Positions 1 through 9,590 are shown, counted from the first letter of the stretch. The stretch is 64,000 bases of DNA from an uncultured Prevotellaceae bacterium (GCA_937900485.1 CALCEL010000062.1:9310-73309), one strand, 5' to 3'. Notes: generated by a model from the letters alone, not told the origin. Translations and numbers: made by a program.

Positions 1-1
1 C

Positions 2-493
2 AGACACACATACGACGGTCACAACTGGCTCTACCTAAACTTGCCAATGGACGAGATAAAGGAAGCAGCCATAGCAAGCATCAAGGACTCCACAATGATG
101 TATTTCTCATGCGATGTCAGCAAATTCCTTGACAGAAGCACAGGTATCTCTGACCTGAACAACTACAACTACGAGGACATCTTCGGCGTGAAGTTCGGAA
201 TGGACAAAGCAAAACGTATCAAGTCCTTTGACTCCGGCTCAACGCACGCCATGACTCTCAAAGCCGTTGACCTCGACGCTAACGGCAAGCCGACAAAATG
301 GGAGGTTGAGAACTCATGGGGAGCATCATACGGTTTCCAAGGACATATTATAATGACTGATGAGTGGTTCGACAACTATATGTTCAGACTGGTAGTCAAC
401 AAGAAATACGCTAACGAGAAAATCCTAAAGGCAGCACAACAGAAGCCTACCCTCCTGCCATGCTGGGACCCTATGTTCTCATGCGAGGAATAA
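2..493 (+). CDS. C1-family aminopeptidase (bleomycin hydrolase / PepC type), 3' part
   Basis: The reading frame is open from base 2, so the gene begins before the window; only about 163 C-terminal residues are visible. The catalytic His lies in the STHAMTL motif and the catalytic Asn in VENSWG, both typical of papain-fold bleomycin hydrolases. The following segment (TDEWF, then a C-terminal WDPM) also matches the end of that family. The active-site Cys would lie upstream and cannot be checked. Family members are aminopeptidases forming a self-compartmentalised hexamer. The stop is 4 bp before pepT, so the two peptidase genes probably form a peptide-catabolism operon. Confidence 0.9.
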   Translation, partial: RHTYDGHNWLYLNLPMDEIKEAAIASIKDSTMMYFSCDVSKFLDRSTGISDLNNYNYEDIFGVKFGMDKAKRIKSFDSGSTHAMTLKAVDLDANGKPTKWEVENSWGASYGFQGHIIMTDEWFDNYMFRLVVNKKYANEKILKAAQQKPTLLPCWDPMFSCEE

Positions 494-497
494 AAAC

Positions 498-1733
498 ATG
501 TCACACATGAACATCACAGAACGTTTCCTGAATTACGTGTCGTTCGACACGCAATCGGACGATTATTCCGACACTGTGCCTTCGACAGCCAAACAGATGG
601 TATTTGCGGAATATCTGAAAAAAGAACTGATCAGTGAAGGATTGCGAGACGTCGAGCTGGACGACAAGGGCTACCTGTACGCAACGTTGCCCGGGAACAC
701 AGAAAAAAATGTTCCCACTATCGGTTTCATAGCACACATGGACACAAGCCCTGACGCCAGCGGAGCAAATGTCAAGCCTCGCATCATCAATAACTACGAC
801 GGCAAAGACATCGTGCTAAGCAGCGGACTCGTCACGTCACCATCTGTGTTCCCTGAGTTGAAGGCACACGTTGGAGAAGACTTAATCGTCACCGACGGCA
901 CTACGCTGCTCGGCGCAGACGACAAAGCCGGAATAGCAGAGATTGTACAAGCCATGGTATACCTCAAGCAACACCCGGAGATAAAGCATGGAGACATACG
1001 AGTGGCGTTCAACCCAGACGAGGAGATAGGACGAGGAGCGCACCATTTCGACGTAGAGAAGTTCGCGGCAAAATTCGCATACACCATGGACGGTTCGGAA
1101 GTTGGTGAGATAGAGTACGAGAACTTCAACGCCGCATACGCCAGGATTACCATCAACGGATGCTCTGTACATCCTGGCTACGCTAAAGGCAAGATGAAAA
1201 ACGCCGGACGCATAGCGACAGAACTCGTACGACTATTACCACAGGACGAGACACCCGAGACCACAGACGGGTACCAAGGATTCTATCACCTCACAAACAT
1301 CAACGGTAACTGCGAGCAGGCAAATCTGTCACTCATAATACGTGACCACGACAAAGACAAGTTTGAGAGCAGAAAGGCCACGATACAGAGAGTGACACTA
1401 TACATCAATGACAAGTACGGCGAAGGTACGGCCACGTTAGAGATGAATGATCAGTACTACAATATGCGCGAGAAGATCGAGCCGATAATGCACGTCATTG
1501 AGATAGCGGAGAAAGCGATAAAAGACGCCGGGATGGCACCAAAAATCAAGGCCATCAGAGGCGGCACGGACGGAGCGCAGCTCAGTTTCATGGGACTGCC
1601 TTGTCCCAACATCTTCGCTGGCGGCGTCAACTTCCATGGACCTCATGAGTTTTGTCCCGTGCAGAGTTTAGAGAAAGCCATGATGACAATCGTCAACATC
1701 TGCGCTATAACCGAAAGCACATTAGTAAAATAA
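498..1733 (+). CDS. pepT: Peptidase T (tripeptide aminopeptidase, M20B)
   Basis: A 411-residue protein of normal length for peptidase T, which removes the N-terminal residue of tripeptides in the cytoplasm. Visible metal and catalytic elements: H80 and D82 in AHMDTSP, D141 in LLGADDKAG, the E175-E176 pair in NPDEE, D198 in TMDGSE, and a late His in FHGPHEF. The motif [18 protein letters not shown] near the C-terminus is nearly invariant in PepT. A second in-frame ATG at 507 (MNITERF) aligns better with known N-termini and could be the true start. It follows the C1 peptidase after 4 bp and is followed by a hairpin. Confidence 0.96.
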   Translation: MSHMNITERFLNYVSFDTQSDDYSDTVPSTAKQMVFAEYLKKELISEGLRDVELDDKGYLYATLPGNTEKNVPTIGFIAHMDTSPDASGANVKPRIINNYDGKDIVLSSGLVTSPSVFPELKAHVGEDLIVTDGTTLLGADDKAGIAEIVQAMVYLKQHPEIKHGDIRVAFNPDEEIGRGAHHFDVEKFAAKFAYTMDGSEVGEIEYENFNAAYARITINGCSVHPGYAKGKMKNAGRIATELVRLLPQDETPETTDGYQGFYHLTNINGNCEQANLSLIIRDHDKDKFESRKATIQRVTLYINDKYGEGTATLEMNDQYYNMREKIEPIMHVIEIAEKAIKDAGMAPKIKAIRGGTDGAQLSFMGLPCPNIFAGGVNFHGPHEFCPVQSLEKAMMTIVNICAITESTLVK

Positions 1734-1735
1734 CA

Positions 1736-1799
1736 AAACAGTCGGATATCCCCGAACCTTGAGTTTTTCCCACTGACTCAGATTCGGGGATAACTGTTT
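1736..1799 (+). terminator. Hairpin after pepT
   Basis: The outer arms AAACAGT (1736-1742) and ACTGTTT (1793-1799) and the inner arms ATCCCCGAA (1748-1756) and TTCGGGGAT (1783-1791) form a long nested hairpin just after the pepT stop. There is no long T-tract, so it may act as a weak terminator or an mRNA-end stabiliser. Confidence 0.6.
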
Positions 1800-1849
1800 C
1801 CTCACGACCGCGCATAAAAGACACCTCGAGTAAAATTAACAATCAATAT

Positions 1850-1881
1850 TTTGCGTATTATATCACTTTTTCCTACCTTTG
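1850..1881 (+). promoter_or_regulatory. Promoter of rfbB
   Basis: TTTG at 1850-1853 and TACCTTTG at 1874-1881 are separated by 20 bp, matching the Bacteroidota -33 TTTG / -7 TAnnTTTG promoter. It lies about 30 bp before the rfbB ATG, with no gene between. Confidence 0.75.
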
Positions 1882-1911
1882 TGAAACTAACAAAGATATT
1901 ATTTATTTGAT

Positions 1912-3045
1912 ATGAAAAATATTGTAATAACCGGCGGCGCCGGTTTCATCGGTTCCCATGTGGTCAGACTATTCGTCAACAAATACCCAGAATACAACAT
2001 CATCAACCTCGACAAACTCACATACGCTGGCAATCTCGCGAACCTCAAAGACATTGAGGACAAGCCAAACTATAAATTCGTGAAGATGGACATATGTGAC
2101 TATGACGCATTCAGCAAGCTAATGAGAGACGAGAAGATTGACGGCATCATACACCTTGCCGCCGAGTCACACGTTGACCGTTCCATCAAAGACCCGTTCA
2201 CTTTCGCGAGAACAAACGTGATGGGCACACTGTCCCTACTTCAGGCAGCAAAATGCTATTGGGAGTCATTACCTGAGAAGTACGAGGGAAAGAGATTCTA
2301 TCATATCTCAACGGACGAGGTATACGGAGCACTTGAGATAACTAACCCAGAGGGTATCAAGCCACCGTTCACCACCACCGCCTCATCATCAGAGCACCAC
2401 TTGGCGTACGGGAAGGACTTCTTCTACGAGACAACAAAATACAATCCTCACTCTCCATACTCCGCGTCTAAAGCGGGGAGCGACCACTTTGTCAGAGCGT
2501 TCCACGACACATACGGAATGCCAACAATCGTGACCAACTGCTCGAACAACTACGGACCATATCAGTTCCCAGAGAAACTGATACCACTCTTCATTAACAA
2601 CATACGTAACCGCAAACCTCTTCCAGTATACGGAAAAGGAGAGAACGTACGTGACTGGCTTTATGTTGAGGACCATGCAAGAGCGATTGACTTGATATTC
2701 CACAAAGGCAAAATCGCTGAGACCTATAACATCGGCGGTTTCAATGAGTGGAAGAACATTGACATCATCAAGGTTGTCATAAAGACCGTAGACCGTCTGC
2801 TCGGCCGTCAGGAGGGCGAGGACATGAACCTCATAACATACGTGACGGACCGACTCGGACACGACGCCCGCTATGCCATTGACTCCACAAAGCTACAAAA
2901 GGAGCTGGGATGGGAGCCGTCCCTCCAGTTCGAGGAAGGAATAGAGAAAACGGTGACATGGTATCTCGCCAACGAAGAATGGATGAACAACATCACAAGC
3001 GGCGAGTACGAGAAGTACTATGACAACATGTACAGCAACAGATAG
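1912..3045 (+). CDS. rfbB: dTDP-glucose 4,6-dehydratase
   Basis: A 377-residue short-chain dehydrogenase-fold enzyme that converts dTDP-glucose to dTDP-4-keto-6-deoxyglucose, the step toward dTDP-rhamnose for surface polysaccharides. The NAD-binding GGAGFIG motif is at residues 8-14, the catalytic T134-D135-E136 in STDEVYG, and Y183-x3-K187 in YSASK. Compared with the E. coli enzyme there are extra residues between the TDE motif and the YSASK motif (about 150-178), which I recall being usual in Bacteroidales. The other rhamnose genes (rfbA, rfbC, rfbD) are not adjacent. It has its own promoter and is followed by a hairpin, so it looks monocistronic. Confidence 0.95.
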   Translation: MKNIVITGGAGFIGSHVVRLFVNKYPEYNIINLDKLTYAGNLANLKDIEDKPNYKFVKMDICDYDAFSKLMRDEKIDGIIHLAAESHVDRSIKDPFTFARTNVMGTLSLLQAAKCYWESLPEKYEGKRFYHISTDEVYGALEITNPEGIKPPFTTTASSSEHHLAYGKDFFYETTKYNPHSPYSASKAGSDHFVRAFHDTYGMPTIVTNCSNNYGPYQFPEKLIPLFINNIRNRKPLPVYGKGENVRDWLYVEDHARAIDLIFHKGKIAETYNIGGFNEWKNIDIIKVVIKTVDRLLGRQEGEDMNLITYVTDRLGHDARYAIDSTKLQKELGWEPSLQFEEGIEKTVTWYLANEEWMNNITSGEYEKYYDNMYSNR

Positions 3046-3065
3046 CACAACAGACATTCTTTTCT

Positions 3066-3099
3066 CATCCGGTCTGATGTAACCATGTCAGGCCGGATG
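3066..3099 (+). terminator. Hairpin after rfbB
   Basis: CATCCGGTCTGA (3066-3077) pairs with TCAGGCCGGATG (3088-3099) over 12 bp including one G-U pair. The T-tract is poor. An ATG at 3085 that would lengthen the next gene lies inside the hairpin, which argues against using it as a start. Confidence 0.65.
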
Positions 3100-3165
3100 G
3101 GGTTTGATTATACACGACTGACACACATACATGATTACACTATAACCAAATACTATTCTAATCGA

Positions 3166-4905
3166 ATGAACAAAAAATTACTCAACGCAACCGTGTGGCT
3201 CGCATTACTCACGGCTTGCTCTGCGTCACGCGCACAAAACGGGCCAACCATGGGATGGAGTTCATGGAACACGTACGGCGTAAACATCAACGAGTCACTT
3301 ATCAAACAACAGGCCGACGCCATGGTAAGCACAGGCCTCAAAGATGTAGGATTCAACCACATCAATATTGACGACGGCTTTTTCGGAGGAAGAAACACAG
3401 AGACTGGTGAACTTATTATCCACCCCATTCGTTTCCCGAACGGACTGAAAACCGTAGCAGACTATATACACTCGAAGGGACTCAAAGCCGGTATCTACAG
3501 CGACGCAGGAGCGAACACGTGCGGAAACATGTATAACGGCGACGAGCTTAGTATCAACGTCGGATTGTACAACTATGATCAACACGACGCCGACTATTAC
3601 TTCAAGGAGTGCGGCTTCGACTTCATCAAGGTTGACTTCTGCGGTGGAGACGCCGCACAAAACAGACAGAATCTGTCACTCAACCCGCAAACACGTTACA
3701 CAGCGATAAGCCAGGCAATAAAAAACACAGGAAGAGATGACGTGAGACTGAATGTGTGCAGATGGAATTACCCGGGCACATGGGTTCACGACGTAGCTTT
3801 CTCATGGAGAACAACAGTGGACATATACAACTCATGGAACTCCGTAAAAGGTATACTCGCTGAAAACCTCTATCTGTCCGCATATTGCTACGACGGACGT
3901 TTCAACGACATGGACATGCTTGAGGTCGGACGATCCATGACAGAGGAGGAGGACAAGACACACTTCGGTATGTGGTGTATCATGACCTCACCACTACTAA
4001 TCGGATGTGACATGTCCACAATCAATAGCTCTACCCTGGAGCTTCTGAAGAATGAGGAGCTGATTGCACTGAATCAAGACCAGCTGTACCAGCAGGCTTA
4101 CGTCGCGGCTATCAACAACGGATGTCATATACTCGTCAAGGACATTGAGGAACTGGGAGGACTGAAACGCGCCGTGGCGTTATACAATCCAAGCGACACG
4201 CAAAAGAAAGTCACTCTGACATTCCCCGACATAGACTTGTCCGGCAACGTGAGTCTTAGAGATGTGTACGAGAAAACGGACCTCGGCACGTTCTCCGACA
4301 AGTATGAGGTCACCATTCCTGCACACGGAACACGCATATACGTGGCAGAGGCAGAAAAAAGACTGGAACGAACAAGGTATGAGGCGGAGACTGCTTACAT
4401 AAGTGACTATCAGGAACTGAAAAACAACCAGACAGAAAAAACTGGAATATACGAAGCGGCAAGCTATTGCTCAGCCGGATTCAAGGCAGGATGGCTCGGT
4501 TACAGCGAGGCAAACGACTTGCTATGGAGAAACGTGTACAGCGAGAACGGAGGCGATTACACCTTATCTATCGCATACATCTGCGGAGAAAGCAGAAACA
4601 TCACAGTATCTGTCAACGGAAGCAAAGTAAAGACTGTCAGCTGTAACTCCGGCGGATGGAGCACCGTGACAAAGAAAAACGTCACGATACAACTGGAGAA
4701 AGGCAACAACATAATAAGACTGTCTAACTCTTCCAACTGGATGCCTGACATCGACTACATAGAGGTGAACCCTGTCATTCCTACATCTGTCGACAGAGTC
4801 ACTGACAACATCAGCGACTCAGGGAGAATGTACGACCTTAACGGACGTGTCACAGACAAAGGCAAGATTGTGATTAAGAACGGAAATAAGATTCTTATGA
4901 GATAA
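3166..4905 (+). CDS. Secreted GH27 alpha-galactosidase with C-terminal CBM and sorting-like tail
   Basis: A 579-residue exo-enzyme predicted to remove terminal alpha-galactose, for example from galactomannan or raffinose-type sugars. I start at 3166 because a signal peptide (MNKKLLNATVWLALLTACSA) begins there; the upstream ATG at 3085 adds a non-signal leader and sits in a hairpin. The mature protein opens with the GH27 MGWSSWN motif. The nucleophile is D157 in IKVDFCGG and the acid/base D219 in WRTTVD. A DMLEVG motif and a beta-sandwich domain follow, then a CBM35/CBM6-like module from about residue 400. The last 30 residues (YDLNGR, then a KGKIVIKNG-like segment) resemble a type-A sorting domain. 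It stands alone between rfbB and convergent topB. Confidence 0.92.
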   Translation: MNKKLLNATVWLALLTACSASRAQNGPTMGWSSWNTYGVNINESLIKQQADAMVSTGLKDVGFNHINIDDGFFGGRNTETGELIIHPIRFPNGLKTVADYIHSKGLKAGIYSDAGANTCGNMYNGDELSINVGLYNYDQHDADYYFKECGFDFIKVDFCGGDAAQNRQNLSLNPQTRYTAISQAIKNTGRDDVRLNVCRWNYPGTWVHDVAFSWRTTVDIYNSWNSVKGILAENLYLSAYCYDGRFNDMDMLEVGRSMTEEEDKTHFGMWCIMTSPLLIGCDMSTINSSTLELLKNEELIALNQDQLYQQAYVAAINNGCHILVKDIEELGGLKRAVALYNPSDTQKKVTLTFPDIDLSGNVSLRDVYEKTDLGTFSDKYEVTIPAHGTRIYVAEAEKRLERTRYEAETAYISDYQELKNNQTEKTGIYEAASYCSAGFKAGWLGYSEANDLLWRNVYSENGGDYTLSIAYICGESRNITVSVNGSKVKTVSCNSGGWSTVTKKNVTIQLEKGNNIIRLSNSSNWMPDIDYIEVNPVIPTSVDRVTDNISDSGRMYDLNGRVTDKGKIVIKNGNKILMR

Positions 4906-4942
4906 TAACACGACGAGACACTGAGCCGTGAGACATAAAACC

Positions 4943-4984
4943 AGAGACGGGTCTGCTTGAACAGCACATCCGTCTCTTTTTTTG
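4943..4984 (+). terminator. Terminator of the GH27 gene
   Basis: AGAGACGG (4943-4950) pairs with CCGTCTCT (4970-4977), with an inner TGCT/AGCA stem, followed by a run of T. This is a canonical intrinsic terminator. Confidence 0.9.
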
Positions 4985-5136
4985 ATATAAACTTATCATT
5001 TTGAGAAACGATCATACATATATAAACACGAATATCGACTACGACATCGCCAACAATCCGAGACTACACTTAACGACTTTGGTGATTGGCATCAGTTACC
5101 ATCACCATACATTAACGACTATGCAAACAGGTGGAA

Positions 5137-5452
5137 TAATGAACAATTTGGTCATTAACCAAATTTCTTATGCCTATTTTTTGTCAAAATCCAGTTAACT
5201 TACTGATAATCTTAAAACTAAACCTTTAAAATTCTTAAGTGTCTTTTTTGAAATTCTTAGGTTAGGATGTAGTCTATATACAGGTCTGCATTTTTCAAAA
5301 TCCTAACCTGAACTTTTCAACGTCCTAACCTAAGAGTTTCAGACGCCGAATAAGACACGAGAAAATTATGGAAGCCATTATTTCACTGACACACGTCAAC
5401 GAAAAAAGAGGAGTTTCGGACAGTAAAAATTAGAGGTGCTGATAGGAAATAT
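5137..5452 (+). repeat. Dispersed intergenic repeat, copy A
   Basis: Homologous along about 315 bp to copies at 49837-50155 (same strand) and 25350-25673 (opposite strand). The core has CTTAGGTTAGG at 5256-5266, then CCTAACCTGA at 5302-5311 and CCTAACCTAAG at 5324-5334. The last is the exact reverse complement of the first, and the two CCTAACC boxes are 22 bp apart. Other shared blocks include GAAATTCTTAGG, AATCCTAACCTG, TTTCAGACGCC and GAAAAAAGAGGAGTTTCGGA. There is no transposase, and I found no clear target-site duplication by eye. Confidence 0.85.
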
Positions 5453-5585
5453 GGAAATGAAAGACAAATGTGTTTTGCTGACATCAGATTCTTGAATTGA
5501 CTGAGGTGGAATGGCAGTTATTCACCATCCAACATTCAGTATATCACACTCACAACAAATCACATCAGCATCAGCATACATATAT

Positions 5586-5626
5586 AAAAATCTGCGGTAC
5601 CAAAGGATTGGCGCCGCAGATTTTTT
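5586..5626. terminator. Bidirectional terminator after topB
   Basis: AAAAATCTGCGG (5586-5597) and CCGCAGATTTTTT (5614-5626) form a GC-rich stem with A and T tracts on either side, so it can terminate on both strands. It lies 28 bp beyond the topB stop. Confidence 0.85.
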
Positions 5627-5653
5627 ATATTCAACACACAATTAATATATACT

Positions 5654-7900
5654 CTACTCGTTAAACAACTCCCTATAGTCACACCCTTCTCTCCAACGTG
5701 AACAACCATAAGCGGTCTTGCCTTTCACAATAACACCTGTCTTACACTTCGGACATGGCATACCAATCATGTCATCCGGATTGTATGAGGCTTTTATCGA
5801 CTCGACATCCTTCGCCACGCTACGCGTCTTGGTACTCTTCCTTGGCTGGAACCCCGCAGGAACGGCGTTAGAATTGACAGAGTCTTTTTCTTCTTTCCCC
5901 TGCCCTGACGGCGTCTGAACATCACTTTTCCTCACAGTCTTTCTTGTCGACTTGACTTTCTTCTTGATATCCTCATCAGACAAAACCGTCACTGTTCGTT
6001 TGGAATTATCCGAACGTACCTCATATATTAAGTCGGTCACCATTTGCTTCAGCTCATCGATAAACTGCTTAGCACTGTATGATTTGCGTTCGATGTCCCT
6101 CAGCTTCTTCTCCCACTGTCCGGTCAACTCAGCACTCTTGAGCAGTTCCTCGTGGATGAGTCCAATCAACTCTACACCTGTCGGCGTGGCGATAAGATTC
6201 TTCCTCTCCTTACGGATATATCGGCGTTTGAAAAGTGTCTCAATAATAGCGGCTCTGGTGGAAGGACGACCTATGCCATTCTCTTTTAGCAGATCACGTA
6301 ACTCCTCGTCATCCACGAAACGTCCTGCTGTCTCCATCGCTCTCAACAACGTCGCCTCAGTATAATATTTAGGAGGCTGCGTCCACTTATCGCTCATTGA
6401 CGGCACATGTTCACCATTATCTCCTTTCTTGAAAGCTGGAAGTGACTGCTCATCTCTCTGAGACGCACCATCCTCATCGTCCTGAGCCTGCGTCTCATCC
6501 GTGGCTTTCTTATACAACACCTTCCATCCGTCATCCACCACCGCGCGTCCTCCAGCCTTGAAGATAACCTTATCATCAGAGGCAGTCGACACACTACCTA
6601 ACACTGTCATTGACGTGAACACACAATCTGGGTAGAACGCAGCAATGAAAGCGCGGGTAACAAGGTCGTACACATGCTTCTCAAAATCCGTCAGGTTTAC
6701 AGCAGGTACCCCAGTAGGAATGATGGCATGGTGATCAGTCACCTTGCTTGAGTCAAATGTTTTCTTCGACTTTCTCAACTTCGTACCCCTCAAGCACTCC
6801 GTAAACTTCTCGTAACCTCTCAACTTCTCAAGAATGCCAGGGCACTTGGGATAGATGTCATCAGGCAAATAGGTGGTGTCGACACGAGGATATGTCGTGA
6901 ATTTCTTCTCGTACAACGACTGTATGATCTGAAGAGTCTGATCAGCGGAGAAACCAAACTTTCTGTTACAATCAACCTGAAGCGAAGTGAGGTCGTACAA
7001 ACGAGGAGGATATTCCACTCCTTTACGATTCTGCACGTCATCAACCACGAACGGTCTGTTCTCCACAGACTCCAACACACGACGACACTCATCCTCATTG
7101 GCATACTCAGCCAGTCTGTATATCGGACCCTTCGGTTTGCCTTTTTTCTCGTTACTGTATGAGTCCTTCATCTCCGCATTCATCTCCGCCTCAGCATCCT
7201 CATCACGGACAACAGCACTAAACTTAGTCCCGCCGAACAACGTTGACAGGATCCAGCTCTGACGCGGAACGAAGTTCTCAATCTCCGACTGACGACTGAC
7301 GATTAAGGCTAATGTTGGGGTTTGTACACGACCGATGGACAAAACTTGCTTGTTCTGTCCGTACTTTATGGTATATAAACGAGTGGCATTTATACCTAAT
7401 GTCCAGTCACCGATAGCTCTGCTCAACCCCGCCTCATACAGAGACTGATACTCGCTCTGGTCTTTGAGAGTACGGAAACCTTCCGTGATGGACTCTTCCG
7501 TGAGTGAAGATATCCATAACCTCTTCACAGGACATTTGGCACCAGCTTTCTGCATGACCCATCTCTGTATAAGCTCTCCTTCCTGCCCGGCATCACCACA
7601 GTTGATAATACCGTCGGCCTCAGACATGAGTCTCTGGATGACACCGAACTGTTTTTTTATACCCTCATCCTCCTTGAGACGTATACCATATCTATTTGGA
7701 ATAAGAGGCAAATCCCAGATGTCCCATTTCTTCCAACGAGGCTGATACTCAGCAGGGTCTTTCAGCTCACACAAATGTCCAAAGGTCCATGTCACCTGAT
7801 AACCGTTTCCCTCCATATAGCCGTCACGCTGCTGGTTAGCTCCAAGAACATGAGCAATGTCCTTAGCGACGGATGGTTTCTCTGCAATACAAACAATCAT
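5654..7900 (-). CDS. topB: DNA topoisomerase III (type IA)
   Basis: A 748-residue type IA topoisomerase that relaxes negative supercoils and decatenates DNA by passing strands through a transient break. The Toprim domain is N-terminal (CIAEKPSVAKDIA at the start, GDAGQEGELIQR near residue 100). The catalytic tyrosine is Y337 in TTYPRVDT. The C-terminus carries a charged linker and one zinc-ribbon-like module (CPKC, then YGCSRW and a final GCDY). Length and zinc tail fit chromosomal TopB of Bacteroidales; mobile-element TopB is an alternative, but the neighbours are housekeeping genes. It starts 11 bp after mlaF and is probably co-transcribed with mlaE-mlaF. Confidence 0.94.
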   Translation of the reverse strand: MIVCIAEKPSVAKDIAHVLGANQQRDGYMEGNGYQVTWTFGHLCELKDPAEYQPRWKKWDIWDLPLIPNRYGIRLKEDEGIKKQFGVIQRLMSEADGIINCGDAGQEGELIQRWVMQKAGAKCPVKRLWISSLTEESITEGFRTLKDQSEYQSLYEAGLSRAIGDWTLGINATRLYTIKYGQNKQVLSIGRVQTPTLALIVSRQSEIENFVPRQSWILSTLFGGTKFSAVVRDEDAEAEMNAEMKDSYSNEKKGKPKGPIYRLAEYANEDECRRVLESVENRPFVVDDVQNRKGVEYPPRLYDLTSLQVDCNRKFGFSADQTLQIIQSLYEKKFTTYPRVDTTYLPDDIYPKCPGILEKLRGYEKFTECLRGTKLRKSKKTFDSSKVTDHHAIIPTGVPAVNLTDFEKHVYDLVTRAFIAAFYPDCVFTSMTVLGSVSTASDDKVIFKAGGRAVVDDGWKVLYKKATDETQAQDDEDGASQRDEQSLPAFKKGDNGEHVPSMSDKWTQPPKYYTEATLLRAMETAGRFVDDEELRDLLKENGIGRPSTRAAIIETLFKRRYIRKERKNLIATPTGVELIGLIHEELLKSAELTGQWEKKLRDIERKSYSAKQFIDELKQMVTDLIYEVRSDNSKRTVTVLSDEDIKKKVKSTRKTVRKSDVQTPSGQGKEEKDSVNSNAVPAGFQPRKSTKTRSVAKDVESIKASYNPDDMIGMPCPKCKTGVIVKGKTAYGCSRWREGCDYRELFNE

Positions 7901-7911
7901 CAGATAACATT

Positions 7912-8673
7912 TTATTTCGCGTCATGCGCCATCTTAACCTGACGTAAGATGTCTGAGGCGAAAATGAAGTCCTCGAGCTTTTTGTTGGTAGCATCCATAA
8001 TCTCCTTGTTGCTACCTTGCCACTCAGCTCTTCCCTCACATATAAACGTGATATTCTCACCAATACCCATGACAGAGTTCATGTCATGCGTGTTGACTAT
8101 AGTAGTGATGTTATCCTCATGTGTGATATCCGATATCAGTTCATCGATTACTATTGAGGTCTTAGGGTCAAGTCCAGAGTTTGGCTCGTCACAAAACAAA
8201 TACTTAGGTTGCAGCACTATGGCGCGGGCGATGGCCACACGCTTCTGCATACCTCCGGAAATCTCACCAGGGAATTTATTCTCAGAACCGGAAAGATTAA
8301 CACGTGACAAACAGAACTGAGCACGTTTCTTCCTGTCCTCGTAACACATATCAGAGAACATATCCAGAGGAAACATGACATTGTCCAGGACGTTTAGAGA
8401 GTCAAATAGAGCCGCTGACTGAAATATCATACCCATCTCACGACGAAGAAGAATCTTCTCCTTCTTCGTCAGCTGAACGAAGTTCCTTCCGTCATACAGG
8501 ATGTCACCTCTCGTAGGAGTTAACAATCCGACTATATTCTTCATCAACACGGTCTTACCAGAACCAGACTGACCAATAATAAGGTTAACCTGCCCGTTTC
8601 TGAACTCCGCATTTATATCTTTAAGAACCTCCTTGTCATCAAAGGATTTATACAAATGTCTTAGTTCGATCAT
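7912..8673 (-). CDS. mlaF: ABC transporter ATPase of the MlaF family
   Basis: A 253-residue ATP-binding subunit that powers phospholipid traffic between inner and outer membranes. Walker A is GQSGSGKT (residues 34-41), the signature ISGGMQKR starts at 138, and Walker B YLFCDEP is at 158-164, followed by a switch His in VNTHD. It lies 69 bp downstream of the MlaE permease gene and 11 bp upstream of topB on the same strand. The substrate-binding MCE subunit (mlaD) that often follows mlaEF is absent here, so it must be encoded elsewhere if present. Confidence 0.9.
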   Translation of the reverse strand: MIELRHLYKSFDDKEVLKDINAEFRNGQVNLIIGQSGSGKTVLMKNIVGLLTPTRGDILYDGRNFVQLTKKEKILLRREMGMIFQSAALFDSLNVLDNVMFPLDMFSDMCYEDRKKRAQFCLSRVNLSGSENKFPGEISGGMQKRVAIARAIVLQPKYLFCDEPNSGLDPKTSIVIDELISDITHEDNITTIVNTHDMNSVMGIGENITFICEGRAEWQGSNKEIMDATNKKLEDFIFASDILRQVKMAHDAK

Positions 8674-8742
8674 TATATCATCGTTTTTACTCTACACATA
8701 GAAAAGCCGCCAATAATCACAATGACTTGCAACGACGACCTG

Positions 8743-9489
8743 CTATGTCAAAATACTTGTCAGGAATATATCTGAGAACAGAATGAGAATACTGCTGCTT
8801 ACCACGGCGTCTGTGCTGGACGTTCCCACTTGCACAGATCCCCCGTCAACGGTATACCCCTTAAACGCAGACACGGATGTGATGATGAAAGCATATACAA
8901 TTGCCTTTATCATTCCGCACCAGAAAAACCACTGATTAAATGAATATCGGAAACCCTCGTTAAGCTCCGAGACCGAAGTGTACCCCATGAACGTGGTCGC
9001 ATAGGCTCCAATCAAACCGGCAGCCACACTGAACGTCACGAGTATAGGCATAATAGTCATCAGACCGGCAATCTTGGGAAGGATAAGATAATTCGCAGAG
9101 TTAACGCCCATAATATCCAAAGCGTCAATCTGTTGTGTGATACGCATCGTTCCAATCTCCGAGGCGATATTTGAGCCCACCTTACCCGCCAATATGAGAC
9201 ACATAATGGAGGACGAGAACTCAAGAAGCATAATCTCCCTCGTCGTATATCCGACAACCATTCGAGGCATCCACGGAGACTGGATATTCAACTTAATCTG
9301 AAGGCATATCACCGCACCGATAAAAAAAGAGATAATCAAAACAATGGCTATGGAATTATAGCCCAACTGAAACATTTCCGTAACGTATTGCTTAAGAAAC
9401 ATGCGCATTCTGTCCGGACGAGAACATACCCTACCCATAAGCTGCACATACTCTCCTAAAGTTGTCAAAGATGATTTTACGGTTATCAT
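8743..9489 (-). CDS. mlaE: MlaE-family permease
   Basis: A 248-residue integral membrane protein with about five hydrophobic segments. The family signature lies around residues 108-135 (AGKVGSNIASEIGTM, then RITQQIDALDIMG), matching MlaE/Ttg2B permeases that pair with MlaF and an MCE protein to maintain outer-membrane lipid asymmetry. It is the first gene of the minus-strand mlaE-mlaF-topB unit and is divergent from lptB; a -7 element lies 20 bp before its ATG. Confidence 0.92.
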   Translation of the reverse strand: MITVKSSLTTLGEYVQLMGRVCSRPDRMRMFLKQYVTEMFQLGYNSIAIVLIISFFIGAVICLQIKLNIQSPWMPRMVVGYTTREIMLLEFSSSIMCLILAGKVGSNIASEIGTMRITQQIDALDIMGVNSANYLILPKIAGLMTIMPILVTFSVAAGLIGAYATTFMGYTSVSELNEGFRYSFNQWFFWCGMIKAIVYAFIITSVSAFKGYTVDGGSVQVGTSSTDAVVSSSILILFSDIFLTSILT

Positions 9490-9508
9490 AATCTGTCTAT
9501 TTTCACGG

Positions 9509-9516
9509 CAAAATTA
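9509..9516 (-). promoter_or_regulatory. -7 element of the mlaE promoter
   Basis: Read on the minus strand this is TAATTTTG, a match to TAnnTTTG, 20 bp before the mlaE start. I see no clear TTTG at the -33 position. Confidence 0.55.
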
Positions 9517-9590
9517 TACATTTTCAAGGAAAGTGGACGCTTTTAACATAGTTTTTTATTTCAGAAAGCAGATTATCTACAAACAATTCG

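Larger units (their letters stand above)
4985..5653. other. Intergenic region with dispersed repeat copy A
   Basis: About 670 bp between convergent genes. It contains repeat copy A (5137-5452) and the topB terminator (5586-5626). In 5000-5130 I see only a 7-bp inverted repeat (TGGTGAT at 5080, ATCACCA at 5101) and the short direct repeat TTAACGACT. A 65-codon ATG frame at 5001-5198 runs into the repeat and has no recognisable features, so I do not call it a gene. Confidence 0.6.

Noticed and set aside
3085..3165. Upstream ATG extending the GH27 protein by 27 residues
   Set aside because: It sits inside the rfbB hairpin and would bury the signal peptide.
5001..5198. 65-codon plus-strand frame after GH27
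   Set aside because: It lies mostly in the dispersed repeat and shows no signal, domain or homology pattern.
4906..5653. Possible mobile element carrying repeat copy A
   Set aside because: No transposase, no terminal inverted repeats and no target duplication could be found by eye.
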